Source of the DNA: Chitinophagaceae bacterium
GTDB taxonomy: Bacteria > Bacteroidota > Bacteroidia > Chitinophagales > Chitinophagaceae
Assembly (NCBI GenBank): GCA_019638625.1
Contig: JAHBTK010000002.1
Location: forward strand, 310,001-374,000
Direction: 5' to 3'
DNA length: 64,000 bases
The notes under the pieces are model-generated. The model was not told where the DNA came from, ran no database searches, and saw only the letters and a program-made list of their open reading frames with translations. Positions within the stretch are counted from its first letter, which is position 1, and every line of letters starts with the position of its first letter. The position numbers were made by a program, and so were the translations under genes. Below are positions 28,208 to 37,807 of the stretch, in pieces.

Positions 28208-28645
28208 TTAACAGCCTGCTTTTAGTTTTAGCAACCGCCGCTGGTTGCCTGCCAGACTGATATAAACATGGGTTGCGTTCTCAGGAAGCAGTCCCGCCAC
28301 CTTTTCCGGCCATTCCACCATACAGATATTACCTGAATACAGGCAGTCTTCAACACCCGCCTGCATCGCTTCTTCTTCGTCTTTCAACCGATACATATCC
28401 ATATGGTATATCAGCTTTTCGTTGCCCTTTTTATCAAAAAAAGCATACTCATTTATCAGGGAAAAAGTAGGGCTGCTCAAAGCTGTTACCACCCCTTTTG
28501 CGCGACAGAGGGCAGCAATAAAAGTAGTTTTACCGGCGCCCATCTCCCCGTGAAAAGCGAATACCGCGCCTGTGGCATACTGCCAGAATTTCTGTGCCGC
28601 CTGGTCTATTTCAGAAAGCTCAAACTCAATCTCCGGGACGCTCAT
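28208..28645 (-). CDS. tsaE: tRNA threonylcarbamoyladenosine synthesis ATPase TsaE
   Basis: The ATPase partner of the TsaBD complex in t6A37 tRNA modification. 145 residues, typical. The P-loop G-E-M-G-A-G-K-T-T-F is at about residues 34-43. The P-T-F-S-L-I-N-E-Y strand is at about 59-67, H-M-D-M-Y-R near 80, and the family's E-W-P-E motif near 112. It probably forms one transcript with the downstream ald. Divergent from clpP. Confidence 0.92.
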   Translation of the reverse strand: MSVPEIEFELSEIDQAAQKFWQYATGAVFAFHGEMGAGKTTFIAALCRAKGVVTALSSPTFSLINEYAFFDKKGNEKLIYHMDMYRLKDEEEAMQAGVEDCLYSGNICMVEWPEKVAGLLPENATHVYISLAGNQRRLLKLKAGC

Positions 28646-28708
28646 TTGTCTGATTCAATTTTAGGATACATCAAATTATGTTACAAACCGTTGTGTTAAC
28701 ATGGCATT

Positions 28709-28739
28709 TTGTCCGATTTTTTCTCTTGCACGATATTTG
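28709..28739 (+). promoter_or_regulatory. Promoter of the clpP pair
   Basis: TTG at 28709-28711, a 20-nt spacer and GATATTTG at 28732-28739 (one mismatch to TAnnTTTG), 48 nt before the first clpP ATG. Confidence 0.55.
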
Positions 28740-28787
28740 GGTTGAAGAAATACCATAAATTGCCAAATAAATAAAGAACGTAATCTA

Positions 28788-29486
28788 ATGAATATTGGAA
28801 AAGAATTTGAAAAGTATGCCGTAAAGCATAAGAATATTTCCAGTAACACACTGGATGGTTATACCAAACACGTAGTTACCAATCTTACCCCTAATATTAT
28901 TGAAGAACGACCCATGAATATAGCGGTGATGGATGTTTACAGCCGCCTGATGATGGATCGTATTATCTTTTTAGGCTATCCCATCACGGAGGAAGTAGGC
29001 AATATTGTGACCGCGCAATTGCTTTTTTTAGAGAGTACGGACAGGGTTCGCGATATCCAGATGTATATCAACAGCCCCGGCGGATCAGTATATGCGGGTA
29101 TGGGCGTATATGACACTATGCAATACATCAACCCGGATATTGCCACTATCTGCACAGGTATGGCAGCCAGTATGGGTGCGGTGCTGATGTGCGCCGGCGC
29201 CAAGGGAAAACGCACAGCCCTGAAGCATTCGCGGATCATGATGCACCAGCCGAGTGCCGGCGCAGGGGGACAGGCCAGCGATATTGAGATCACCGTATCC
29301 GAAGTGCGGAAAATGAAGAAAGAACTCTATGAGATCGTATCTCATCATAGCGGTCAGCCGGTAGAAAAGATTGCCAAAGACTTTGACCGTGACTACTGGT
29401 TGACAGCGCCGGAAGCCAAGGAATACGGGCTGGTGGATGAGGTATTGATGACAAACCCGAGCAAGCAAAAGGACAACCAGGGTTAA
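28788..29486 (+). CDS. clpP: ATP-dependent Clp protease proteolytic subunit, copy 1
   Basis: The peptidase barrel of the ClpXP/ClpCP protease. 232 residues with a longer N-terminus than the usual 195-200. The axial region retains V-M-D-V-Y-S-R-L. The catalytic triad is Ser128 in G-M-A-A-S-M-G, His153 in M-M-H-Q-P, and Asp202 in D-F-D-R-D-Y-W. The substrate-gate strand I-N-S-P-G-G-S-V is at 94-101. It is followed 31 bp later by a second clpP and then clpX. This copy is the canonical one. Confidence 0.95.
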   Translation: MNIGKEFEKYAVKHKNISSNTLDGYTKHVVTNLTPNIIEERPMNIAVMDVYSRLMMDRIIFLGYPITEEVGNIVTAQLLFLESTDRVRDIQMYINSPGGSVYAGMGVYDTMQYINPDIATICTGMAASMGAVLMCAGAKGKRTALKHSRIMMHQPSAGAGGQASDIEITVSEVRKMKKELYEIVSHHSGQPVEKIAKDFDRDYWLTAPEAKEYGLVDEVLMTNPSKQKDNQG

Positions 29487-29517
29487 AAAATTATACATCT
29501 TTAAAGTGATAAAAAAC

Positions 29518-30147
29518 ATGTATCATATTCATAATAAGTCGTTTAGATTGGATGATGAGGACCCGGAAACCCCAGCCATGCCCGAAATGCCTTCCATGGA
29601 AAAAATGCTGAGTGGCTGGCAGTTTGACAAAAAATTTATTGAACAACGTAAGATCTTTCTGTGGGGCGCTGTGGATGATAAAAGCTCCAGGGATGTTACT
29701 TCCAGGTTATTATACCTGGATGCCATCGACCCCGGCAAGGAGATTACCTTTTATATTAACAGCCCGGGGGGGATCGTTACCAGTGGTATGGTGGTGTACG
29801 ATACCATGCAAATGATCAAATCCCCGGTTGCTACCGTATGTATGGGTATGGCAGCCTCTATGGGGTCTCTTCTGCTGAGTGGCGGTAAAAAAGGCAAACG
29901 GTATATATTTCCCCACGGCGAAGTGATGATACATCAACCCAGCGGTGGCGGTCAGGGAACTTCCGCCGACCTGGAAATTATGGCGGAGCAGGTGCAGAAA
30001 GTGAAGGAAATGAGCGCCCGTATCCTGGCCGAAAATTGTGGTCAGTCTATTGAAAAAATAAAGGCTGATTTTGACCGGGATCACTGGCTGGATGCCAAAG
30101 CTTCTGTGGCTTACGGCATTGTAGACAAGATATTAGATAAGTTATAA
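29518..30147 (+). CDS. clpP: Clp protease proteolytic subunit, divergent copy 2
   Basis: 209 residues from ATG 29518; a GTG at 29506 would add four residues. The triad is complete: Ser114 in M-A-A-S-M-G, His139 in M-I-H-Q-P, Asp188 in D-F-D-R-D-H-W. The N-terminus is unlike copy 1: an acidic, proline-rich lead (D-D-E-D-P-E-T-P) and F-D-K-K-F-I-E-Q-R in place of the V-Y-S-R-L axial-loop motif. It is therefore a paralogue, not a recent duplicate. By analogy with bacteria holding two ClpPs it may form mixed rings with copy 1. A hairpin terminator follows the stop. Confidence 0.9.
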   Translation: MYHIHNKSFRLDDEDPETPAMPEMPSMEKMLSGWQFDKKFIEQRKIFLWGAVDDKSSRDVTSRLLYLDAIDPGKEITFYINSPGGIVTSGMVVYDTMQMIKSPVATVCMGMAASMGSLLLSGGKKGKRYIFPHGEVMIHQPSGGGQGTSADLEIMAEQVQKVKEMSARILAENCGQSIEKIKADFDRDHWLDAKASVAYGIVDKILDKL

Positions 30148-30170
30148 TTCTGTTATAAGATGTTTTTTTT

Positions 30171-30197
30171 AACACCACCCGTGCCGGTGGTGTTTTT
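30171..30197 (+). terminator. Terminator after the clpP pair
   Basis: A 9-bp stem (AACACCACC at 30171-30179 and GGTGGTGTT at 30186-30194), a 6-nt loop and a short T-run. It separates the clpP operon from clpX. Confidence 0.8.
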
Positions 30198-30349
30198 AAT
30201 GCAGCGAAATTTGATATATGTAAGTCTTTAAATGTAGAAATATTGAATAAAGTTTCGGAATTTAGCAGTTCTTCTATCCTTCTATCCTATTTAGCTAACG
30301 TACCCCATGTCCACTATCCGCCCATTGCTTAACATTTTATTGAACGAAA

Positions 30350-31582
30350 ATGGCTAAATCAGTATTACATTGTTCTTTTTGCGACAGAACCCGCGACGAA
30401 GTAAAAATTTTGATCGCGGGACAGGAAGGACATATCTGCGAGAATTGCGTAGAACATGCAAGAGAAATTATTGAACAAGAGCTCGTTTTAAAGCACGAGT
30501 CGTCGCACCCCCAGTTTAAGCTCACAGTAAAAAAACCTGTTGAAATAAAAAAATTCCTGGACGAATACATTATCGGTCAGGACGATGCCAAAAAGGTGCT
30601 GGCAGTGGCTGTGTACAACCACTTCAAAAGGTTGCAGCACAAAACCGCGGAGAACGATGTGGAAATAGAAAAAAGCAATATCGTGATGGTGGGAGAAACC
30701 GGTACCGGTAAAACCCTGCTGGCCAAAACCATCGCCCGTATGCTGAACGTACCTTTCGCTATTGTAGACGCCACCGTATTTACGGAAGCAGGATATGTAG
30801 GAGAAGACGTGGAAAGCATCCTTACCCGCCTGCTGCAGGTGTGTAACTATGATGTGGCTGCTGCTGAAAAAGGCATCGTATATATTGATGAAATTGACAA
30901 GATCGCCCGTAAAGGTGACAACCCGTCTATTACCAGGGATGTAAGCGGGGAAGGTGTACAACAGGGACTGCTGAAATTGCTGGAAGGCACCGAAGTGTTG
31001 GTGCCGCCGCAGGGAGGCAGAAAACACCCCGAGCAGAAACTGATAAAAGTAAACACCCAGAATATTCTCTTTATTTGCGGCGGTGCTTTTGACGGTATAG
31101 ATAAAGTGATTGCCAGAAGGGTAAACACCAACGCTATCGGCTTTAATGTCAATAAGGACCAGCAGGAATTTATGAAGAAAAACCTGTTGCAGTATGTAAA
31201 TGCTCAGGACCTGAAGTCGTTTGGCCTGATCCCTGAATTATTGGGACGTCTGCCTGTGGTAACTTATCTCAACCCGCTGGATACTGAAACCCTGCGGTCC
31301 ATTCTTACCCAGCCAAAAAACTCTTTGATGAAGCAGTACTCCAGGCTGTTTGAACTGGAAGGTATCAAGTTGAAAATAGATGAACCGGTACTGGATTTCA
31401 TGGTGGCAAAAGCCATGGAATTCAAGTTGGGGGCCAGGGGTTTAAGAAGTATCTGTGAGAATATTCTTACAGACGCCATGTATGAGTTGCCTTCTTCAGG
31501 AGAAAAGGAGTTTCATCTCACCCTCGACTATGCGCAGCATAAGTTTGGCAACAGCAAAATGAGCATGCTGAAGGTAGCATAG
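30350..31582 (+). CDS. clpX: ATP-dependent Clp protease ATP-binding subunit ClpX
   Basis: The unfoldase that feeds ClpP. 410 residues. The N-terminal zinc finger has four Cys in C-S-F-C-D near 10-13 and C-E-N-C near 35-38. Walker [11 protein letters not shown] is near 122. Walker B is V-Y-I-D-E-I-D-K-I, the pore loop G-Y-V-G-E-D-V lies between them, and sensor motifs include G-A-R-G-L-R near 362. The ClpP-docking I-G-F loop is present (N-A-I-G-F-N). It follows the clpP terminator by about 150 bp and ends in a strong terminator. Confidence 0.96.
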   Translation: MAKSVLHCSFCDRTRDEVKILIAGQEGHICENCVEHAREIIEQELVLKHESSHPQFKLTVKKPVEIKKFLDEYIIGQDDAKKVLAVAVYNHFKRLQHKTAENDVEIEKSNIVMVGETGTGKTLLAKTIARMLNVPFAIVDATVFTEAGYVGEDVESILTRLLQVCNYDVAAAEKGIVYIDEIDKIARKGDNPSITRDVSGEGVQQGLLKLLEGTEVLVPPQGGRKHPEQKLIKVNTQNILFICGGAFDGIDKVIARRVNTNAIGFNVNKDQQEFMKKNLLQYVNAQDLKSFGLIPELLGRLPVVTYLNPLDTETLRSILTQPKNSLMKQYSRLFELEGIKLKIDEPVLDFMVAKAMEFKLGARGLRSICENILTDAMYELPSSGEKEFHLTLDYAQHKFGNSKMSMLKVA

Positions 31583-31610
31583 ACTTTAATCACCTGTTTA
31601 TTTAATAATT

Positions 31611-31634
31611 GCCCGGTTCCTACCGGGCTTTTTT
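31611..31634 (+). terminator. Terminator after clpX
   Basis: A GC-rich 7-bp stem (GCCCGGT at 31611-31617 and ACCGGGC at 31622-31628), a 4-nt loop and TTTTTT. Confidence 0.85.
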
Positions 31635-31683
31635 ATGGTACATGCCCCGATAACCGTTTACAGAAAACAGACACTCGTCCGTA

Positions 31684-33435
31684 TCAGTTCACAACTGTTC
31701 CTTTTCTGAGTGTTCCGCTAAATTGTTTACCTGCGGAGTAAACGGCAGCTTCATTATCGTTGGCTGACCTTAGCCGGAATCTTTCGGACTGTACCCGTAT
31801 ATCCTTTCCATCCCTTCCTTTCACTTTTACGATCACAAACCCTATCAACCCTTTCCTACGCCGTGCCGAGGGTTCCACATCCACTATTTTCCCAACAGCT
31901 TCTGCTCCTTTTGTCACGATCACCTGCCCGTTTACTACCACATCGGCGGCGGCCGTAAGCCTGATGAGATTACCATCTTTCTGTTTGTTTTCCGATGTAA
32001 TGGTTTCCTCCAGCACCAGGCTGATAAAAGTGCCTGCCGGTATCTGAACGGCTTTCCTGTTGGCTGTATTTTTGACTGCAGGCTCTTCTTTTTCTTTTAC
32101 AATGGTTTCTTCAGCCGGCTCTTTCTCCGGTTCTTTTCTGTCGGTACCTGCGTCTTTAGGAGGAGCTTTTTTATCGGGCTTTTTTACCGTCGCCGGCTTT
32201 TCGGGCTGGCTTTTTATAGTGTCGTTTTTTTTCTCTGTACTGGAAGCAGGTGGTGGAAGGCCGGGAGTATTGTTCTGTATCAGTTGGGTTTCTATTATCC
32301 CTGCATTCCGGGTAGCATTTTCTTCCGGCATAGATTCCAGGTTAACACTATAGCCTGTTTTTGAGGAGTCCTGAACAGGTTTGGAAGAACGGAGTGAATT
32401 CCATGTAAGTAAGCCCCCGCAAATAATGCTGACGGCTATCAGCAACTTTACAGATCTGTCCAGCTTTTTCACCGGTTGAAACAATGTACTCAAAGATGCC
32501 GGCAACAGGTTAACCTGCTTTAAAAATCCGGGGTTTGCAGGAATGGGTTTCCTGTGATCAGCTTCACTGTCCAAAACTACCTGTTCGCTTTTTTGAAGCG
32601 ATTCCTGCAACCTGTCCCCCCTCAGCAAACCCGGCGCGGCTTTTAACAAAGCTTCCCGGAAAGCCTGCACCGTAGGGTACCTTTTTGCCGGGTTGGTTTC
32701 CAGGGCTTTCAGAATAACCTGCTGCAGCGCCGGGCTGGCATTGCTCATTATAAGAGAATTGAGTTTTACCTTTTGCTCCAGCTTGTCCTTCATCAGGTGA
32801 TAGTCTGTTTCATTTCTGAAAGGAGGAACGCCACCCAGCATTTCGTACAACATATTTCCCGTAGCATACACATCCGTGAGTTCGTCGCCCTCCCTGCCCT
32901 GTATCTGCTCCGGGGCCATATACTCCAGTGTCCCCACCGATTTTCCCTGCTGGGTCAGTCTTTGCGAGTTCTGAATGCGGGCAATACCAAAGTCCATGAT
33001 TTTCACTTCCCCTTCATAAGATATCATAATGTTTGAAGGTTTCAGGTCCCGGTGAATGATCCCTTTCTGGTGAGCATGTTCCAGCCCGTTCAATATCTGA
33101 AGGGTTATAGAACAAGCCGCCGCCGTGTTGATAATTCCCCGCGTATATATCCAGTTTTCCAGCGTTTTGCCATCCACATATTCCATCACCATCCAGTAAG
33201 AATTGTCTTTCGGAAAAAAGGTGTAGAGGTGGGTAATATTGGAATGGTTGAGCCGGGCCAGCGCCAATGCTTCCTGCTGAAATCTTTCGGACTGCTCTCC
33301 CGAAAGCAGTTGCTGGTTATGCAGAGACTTGATGGCCACTCTCCGCCGGATCAATACATCTTCAGCAAGGTACACGATACCCATTCCTCCTTCTCCGATC
33401 TTCTCAATGATATGATATTGTTCACTTGTACTCAT
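31684..33435 (-). CDS. Membrane Ser/Thr protein kinase
   Basis: A 583-residue eukaryotic-like kinase. The N-terminal kinase domain has the glycine loop G-E-G-G-M-G-I-V-Y (about 14-22), Lys36, H-R-D-L-K-P-S-N with catalytic Asp130, D-F-G at 148-150 and A-P-E near 174. One helix at about 330-346 follows. Then come a Lys/Pro/Glu-rich linker (about 375-460) and a C-terminal beta domain: P-A-G-T-F-I-S-L-V-L, a V-V-V-N-G-Q-V-I-V-T-K-G-A strand pair and G-K-I-V-D-V-E. The last domain, likely periplasmic, may sense envelope state (inference). Last of three co-directed genes; its start overlaps the phosphatase stop by 4 bp. Confidence 0.9.
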   Translation of the reverse strand: MSTSEQYHIIEKIGEGGMGIVYLAEDVLIRRRVAIKSLHNQQLLSGEQSERFQQEALALARLNHSNITHLYTFFPKDNSYWMVMEYVDGKTLENWIYTRGIINTAAACSITLQILNGLEHAHQKGIIHRDLKPSNIMISYEGEVKIMDFGIARIQNSQRLTQQGKSVGTLEYMAPEQIQGREGDELTDVYATGNMLYEMLGGVPPFRNETDYHLMKDKLEQKVKLNSLIMSNASPALQQVILKALETNPAKRYPTVQAFREALLKAAPGLLRGDRLQESLQKSEQVVLDSEADHRKPIPANPGFLKQVNLLPASLSTLFQPVKKLDRSVKLLIAVSIICGGLLTWNSLRSSKPVQDSSKTGYSVNLESMPEENATRNAGIIETQLIQNNTPGLPPPASSTEKKNDTIKSQPEKPATVKKPDKKAPPKDAGTDRKEPEKEPAEETIVKEKEEPAVKNTANRKAVQIPAGTFISLVLEETITSENKQKDGNLIRLTAAADVVVNGQVIVTKGAEAVGKIVDVEPSARRRKGLIGFVIVKVKGRDGKDIRVQSERFRLRSANDNEAAVYSAGKQFSGTLRKGTVVN

Positions 33436-34277
33436 AACATTACATTTTGTTCTTTGGTCACAAAATCTGTTTTCACCTGCCTGTCGGTAATCTCTACCAG
33501 TATAACGGAAAAATTGTCGCTGCCCATTCTCCGGTAACAGAGTCCTTTAATGCACTCCAGGGCCAGTTCCGGATGATACATGCTCAATAACGACGCTATT
33601 TCACGGTCACTCAGTACATCATAAAGTCCATCCGAGCAGAGTAAATAGTAATCCTCTTTTTGTACAAAATATTGTTTTGATATTTCGGGGTGGAGGGTTG
33701 CCACGGTGCCCAGTGCCTGCAACAGGATATGTTTTATTTCGCCGGCAGATGGATCTCCCGGCTTTAGTTTACCCTCCTTTATCATTTTGTTCATCAGCGT
33801 CTGGTCTGTGGTGAGTTGCCTCAGCTCACCTCCTGAAAAGCGATACAGGCGGCTATCCCCCACATGTCCGAAATGCAAGTGGTTATGTTTTATAAATATG
33901 GCGGTAGCGGTAGTGCCCATGCCCTGCAGCAACAGATCCCCGTCCGCTGCTTCCCTTATAGCGGTATGCATCCGGGTGAACATTTGCTCCAGCATACCCA
34001 CAGCATTATTGTTGGTAAACTCCTTTTCGATAACACTCCTGGCGGTAGTACATGCCAGGTTACTGGCAACTTCTCCGGCATTGTGTCCACCCATACCGTC
34101 GGCTACCATGGCAAACAGCGTGTGGCTGCTATAATCACCTGGCTGAAAATGTATAACCGCATCTTCATTGTTTTGCCGTGACGGACCGGTTTCAGAAAAA
34201 CTATATACCTTATAACCGTAGGTTTGGGTGAGGTTTTGAGTGGTAGTATGGTATGTCTTTTTTTTCCGGAAAAACAT
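33432..34277 (-). CDS. PP2C-family protein phosphatase
   Basis: 281 residues; a Mn/Mg-dependent Ser/Thr phosphatase expected to oppose the neighbouring kinase. Family motifs in order: R-x-N-N-E-D-A (about 34-40), the metal site V-A-D-G-M-G-G-H-N-A-G-E (about 58-69), G-D-S-R-L-Y near 141, C-S-D-G-L-Y-D-V near 213 and D-N-F-S-V-I near 258. A short basic N-terminus precedes the domain, with no membrane helix. It sits between the FHA-protease and the kinase; ATGA overlap with the kinase implies coupled translation. Confidence 0.93.
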   Translation of the reverse strand: MFFRKKKTYHTTTQNLTQTYGYKVYSFSETGPSRQNNEDAVIHFQPGDYSSHTLFAMVADGMGGHNAGEVASNLACTTARSVIEKEFTNNNAVGMLEQMFTRMHTAIREAADGDLLLQGMGTTATAIFIKHNHLHFGHVGDSRLYRFSGGELRQLTTDQTLMNKMIKEGKLKPGDPSAGEIKHILLQALGTVATLHPEISKQYFVQKEDYYLLCSDGLYDVLSDREIASLLSMYHPELALECIKGLCYRRMGSDNFSVILVEITDRQVKTDFVTKEQNVML

Positions 34278-34401
34278 AATGGTAATATTAAGTGTTGCAG
34301 GACTGCCATACCGCGGATCAATATGATCCGCGGCTCCTGAAGGCAGTACCCGTCAAAAAAGGGTAGGGAAAGGGTGATGAATTACAGTGCCTTAGGCATG
34401 T

Positions 34402-36033
34402 TTAATTAATAACTTCCTGTCTTCCCATGAGTTCTATGGCGTACTTGATGGGTATTGAATAAGAAACTTTGGCGCTGCCGGCTGAGTAAATACCAATCAC
34501 CCGCCCCTGGTCGTCGAAAGTGGGACCGCCGCTGTTGCCCGGTCCGCTGGAATTGATTGTCAACTGGTAGTAGTCTCCGAAGGTACTGTGGTAATCGTCT
34601 ATCTTATCGCTGCCGGCTCTGCCTTTTACCATTCTGCCTATATTCCCGGCGCTCAGGGTAGGCACGGGCACTTTTACAATATTGGGGTTGCGGTTAAATC
34701 CATCCTGCGAACGATTGGCTACATACTGGTCAGGCGACAGACCCGGGTAACCCATCACCACTACCTGGCTACCGGTTTCAATCTGGTTGTAGTTGTCATA
34801 CATTTCCACCTTGGTAAGAGTTTCAGGCAGTTCAATTTTTATCATCGCCACATCATGCACATTAGAAATTCGGACGATCTTGGCCGGTGTTCGCAGGGAG
34901 TTGTTTGCAAAGGTCACATCGAGGTAGGCAGAAGCGCCGTCAATATATTTTACACCTGTTTCCAGCATCTGCCGGTTATAGTTCATTGCTTCCGCGGGCA
35001 CCCAGTTGCTTACCTGGTTTTCATATACGGGCACCATCTCCTTTGAGTTGCTCACCAACACACCCGGAAAGGCGTCCGGAGGGAAATTGTAGGAAGTTAA
35101 CCACGCCGCAGCTACATGGCGGTTGGTGATGATAAAACCACGCTCATCCACTACAAAACCGGTCCCGCTTCCAAACCCGCCGATAGGTATTAGCTGGGCG
35201 CCTTCCGGTGAAGCACCTTTAGTGGCAAGAAAGGGTTCGATGGCTCCCAGGTTATTCTGTATATAAGCTGCCACATGGCCGCCTTTTCCGTTAGCCAGGT
35301 ACACATGATACAATTGGTCGCCGGTGGACGTGAGTTGGAGTTTCCACCCCAGTTCTATAAACACCACCTTTTTCTCATTTTCTTTATTGATCTGAGCGGG
35401 GGTGAGTGTTTTAGGTCCTTTGTTTTCAACGGCATTATTTTGTACGATTATCTGCGACGCCGGCCGGTTGCTGTATATTATCCATCCGGTTGTCAGCACC
35501 ACTATCAGTAAGGCCAACGCGGTGATCAACAGTCCCTTTTTGCTCTTTTTCTCAGACTGCTGCAGCATATGCTGCATGGTTTGTTTGCCGATGGATTCCT
35601 TTGAGGGAGATTTTGTGTCGAGCGCATGCACTTTGGTCTCTTTCGCCTCAACCGCGTCTATCAGTCTTGTTTTAGGCGCCTGCGAAGCAGGGAGCGGGTC
35701 GAGGGTAAATTCCAGAGAGGGTCCGTTTTTGCCCAGCCTGATGGTATCACCTGCTTTCAGCAAGGTTTTCCCGGTAACCGGTACATTGTTTACAAAGGTT
35801 CCGTTTTTGCTTTGCAGGTCACTGATCTCATAACTATCGGGTACTGTCCCTACGGTAATTATGCAATGATCCCGGCTGATGCTGTCCTGGCTCAGGTCAA
35901 AAGCAATGTCGTTGGTATCGCCGCGACCGATCTTGATTTTGAGATTTTCGCTGACAACGAATTTCCTGGCCGGCTCTTTTGCGGATGTGTCCAGGCGCCG
36001 TATAATAATGGACACAGGAGATGAACTGCTCAT
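34402..36033 (-). CDS. FHA-domain trypsin-like membrane protease
   Basis: 543 residues combining a cytosolic FHA phosphothreonine reader with a serine protease on the other side of the membrane. The FHA domain (about 25-105) has G-R-G near 36-38, S-R-D-H near 53-56 and S-K-N-G-T near 75-79. One helix lies at about 166-186. The trypsin-like domain has His306 in T-N-R-H-V-A-A, Asp394 in H-D-V-A-M-I-K-I and Ser501 in S-G-P-G-N-S-G-G-P, an HtrA-type triad without a visible PDZ domain. First gene of the phosphatase/kinase set, so phosphorylation by the kinase may be read by its FHA domain (inference). Confidence 0.9.
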   Translation of the reverse strand: MSSSSPVSIIIRRLDTSAKEPARKFVVSENLKIKIGRGDTNDIAFDLSQDSISRDHCIITVGTVPDSYEISDLQSKNGTFVNNVPVTGKTLLKAGDTIRLGKNGPSLEFTLDPLPASQAPKTRLIDAVEAKETKVHALDTKSPSKESIGKQTMQHMLQQSEKKSKKGLLITALALLIVVLTTGWIIYSNRPASQIIVQNNAVENKGPKTLTPAQINKENEKKVVFIELGWKLQLTSTGDQLYHVYLANGKGGHVAAYIQNNLGAIEPFLATKGASPEGAQLIPIGGFGSGTGFVVDERGFIITNRHVAAAWLTSYNFPPDAFPGVLVSNSKEMVPVYENQVSNWVPAEAMNYNRQMLETGVKYIDGASAYLDVTFANNSLRTPAKIVRISNVHDVAMIKIELPETLTKVEMYDNYNQIETGSQVVVMGYPGLSPDQYVANRSQDGFNRNPNIVKVPVPTLSAGNIGRMVKGRAGSDKIDDYHSTFGDYYQLTINSSGPGNSGGPTFDDQGRVIGIYSAGSAKVSYSIPIKYAIELMGRQEVIN

Positions 36034-36261
36034 TTTTGTTTTTTTTGACGGTTAATAAAAGTTTCAGGATAGTGCTTTCCCGGCAGTTGCTGATTTCTAC
36101 AGGACGAAGGCGATATTGAATAATCGCTGAGAAGCAAAAAAGGTAAACAGGAGAAACAACTTTTTTGATACAAATCTGATACTTAGAATGCTTATTGATT
36201 TTCTACATAATAAAACGGCAGATGGTCGCCGGAATACATTTCATCGTATCTTTCGGAGAAG

Positions 36262-37743
36262 ATGAAAACTACATTCAAATTACTGGCGCTCCTGGTTTGC
36301 CAGTTCGCTGGTCATGGCATTTCCCGGGCCGGAGAAATTTTTATTGGTACGGCTTCTGCGGATATCAGTCCAAAACTACCCGTTGCTTTAATGGGACAGT
36401 TTCACCTGAGAATAGCCGACTCAGCAGAAACACCCCTGTATGCCGGTGTGCTGGCAATAGAGGGAAGAGAGGGTAATAAAGGTATTGATACCGCTGTCTT
36501 CGTTTCATGCGACCTGGTATACATATCCGAAAAGCTCCGGCAGGAGCTGAGGGCTGAAGTAAAAAAGCTGCTGCCGGGATTTAATGTTTTCAGGATCATC
36601 CTGAGCGCCACACATACGCACACCGCCCCCGTACTGGAAAATGATCCCGATGAATCATCTTTTCTATACCCCATCCCCGGGAATGTAACAACACCGGAAG
36701 CTTACCGAAAGCTGTTTGTAAAAAATGTGGCGGCAGCGATAGTAAAGGCCTGGAACTCGAGAAAGAAAGGTATGGTTGCCTGGGGCATGCGGCGGGAAGC
36801 AGTCGGGTACAATCGCCGGGTACATTACAGGGATGGGACCACAGCCATGTATGGTAATGCCACAACCCCTGAATTTCAAAACATAGAGGGATATGAAGAT
36901 CACGACATCAACTCACTGTTCTTCTGGAACGGTAAAGGCAGACTGGTTGCCACCAACATTGAAGTGGCTTGCCCCGCACAGGAAGTAGAAAACCGTTACA
37001 CGGTCAATGCAGATTACTGGCACCCTGTGCGGGAGGCATTAAAAAAGAAGTTTGGAAAAGACCTCGTTGTCCTGGGATGGATCGGGGCGGCGGGAGACCA
37101 GTCTCCCCACACCATCTATCGAAAGCAATCGGATATCCGTATGTTGAAGCTGGCAAATAAAAGCCGCATGGACGATATTGCCCAAAGAGTGTACCGGGCT
37201 GCTACGGAAACTTATGAACTGGTAAAAAAGGATACCCGTCATAATGTTGTCTTCCGGCACACATCGAAGATACTTTCCCTGCCAATGCGGGTTATTACGG
37301 CAGAAGAAAACGAAGCGTCGGGAAAAGTAAGCGAAGAATCTGCTGCCCTGATAAAGGCAGATCCAGAAAGGGCTAAGGACCTGTATGCTAAAATGACCTG
37401 GTTTGCAGATGTAAACAAACGGTATGCTGCCCAGCAGAAAGTAACCGATCCTACCTACGATACCGAAATTCATGTTTTGAGAATCGGTGATATAGCCATT
37501 TGTACCAACCAGTTCGAATTATTCACGGACTTTGGCATCAGGATGCAGGCAAGAAGTAAGGCGCTGCAAACCATCGTAATTCAGTTAGCAGGGCCCGGCA
37601 CTTATTTACCTACGGATAAAGCGGTAGCAGGCGGTGGTTACAGCGCTGTTTGCCAGAGTAATATTGTTGGACCGGAAGGAGGTCAGATGCTGGTAGATGA
37701 AACCTTGAAAATAATCGATACTTTCTGGAGCGCAACAGAGTAA
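36262..37743 (+). CDS. Neutral/alkaline ceramidase-like secreted hydrolase
   Basis: 493 residues with a signal peptide ending near S-R-A-G. It matches the N-terminal domain of the non-lysosomal ceramidase family: G-T-A-S-A-D-I-S-P at the mature start, the early-strand motif V-F-V-S-C-D-L-V, the metal-binding A-T-H-T-H-T-A-P near residues 115-122, and a later A-G-D-Q-S-P-H near 279. Typical ceramidases are longer and carry a C-terminal Ig-like domain; here it is absent or short, so amide hydrolysis of ceramides should be taken as a family prediction only. Followed after 64 bp by a DUF1080 protein. Confidence 0.82.
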   Translation: MKTTFKLLALLVCQFAGHGISRAGEIFIGTASADISPKLPVALMGQFHLRIADSAETPLYAGVLAIEGREGNKGIDTAVFVSCDLVYISEKLRQELRAEVKKLLPGFNVFRIILSATHTHTAPVLENDPDESSFLYPIPGNVTTPEAYRKLFVKNVAAAIVKAWNSRKKGMVAWGMRREAVGYNRRVHYRDGTTAMYGNATTPEFQNIEGYEDHDINSLFFWNGKGRLVATNIEVACPAQEVENRYTVNADYWHPVREALKKKFGKDLVVLGWIGAAGDQSPHTIYRKQSDIRMLKLANKSRMDDIAQRVYRAATETYELVKKDTRHNVVFRHTSKILSLPMRVITAEENEASGKVSEESAALIKADPERAKDLYAKMTWFADVNKRYAAQQKVTDPTYDTEIHVLRIGDIAICTNQFELFTDFGIRMQARSKALQTIVIQLAGPGTYLPTDKAVAGGGYSAVCQSNIVGPEGGQMLVDETLKIIDTFWSATE

Positions 37744-37807
37744 CACAGTAGGAGCCTTCAAACAAAAATTAATTTCGTCTATATTTTTTGATTATTTATC
37801 AGTAGTT

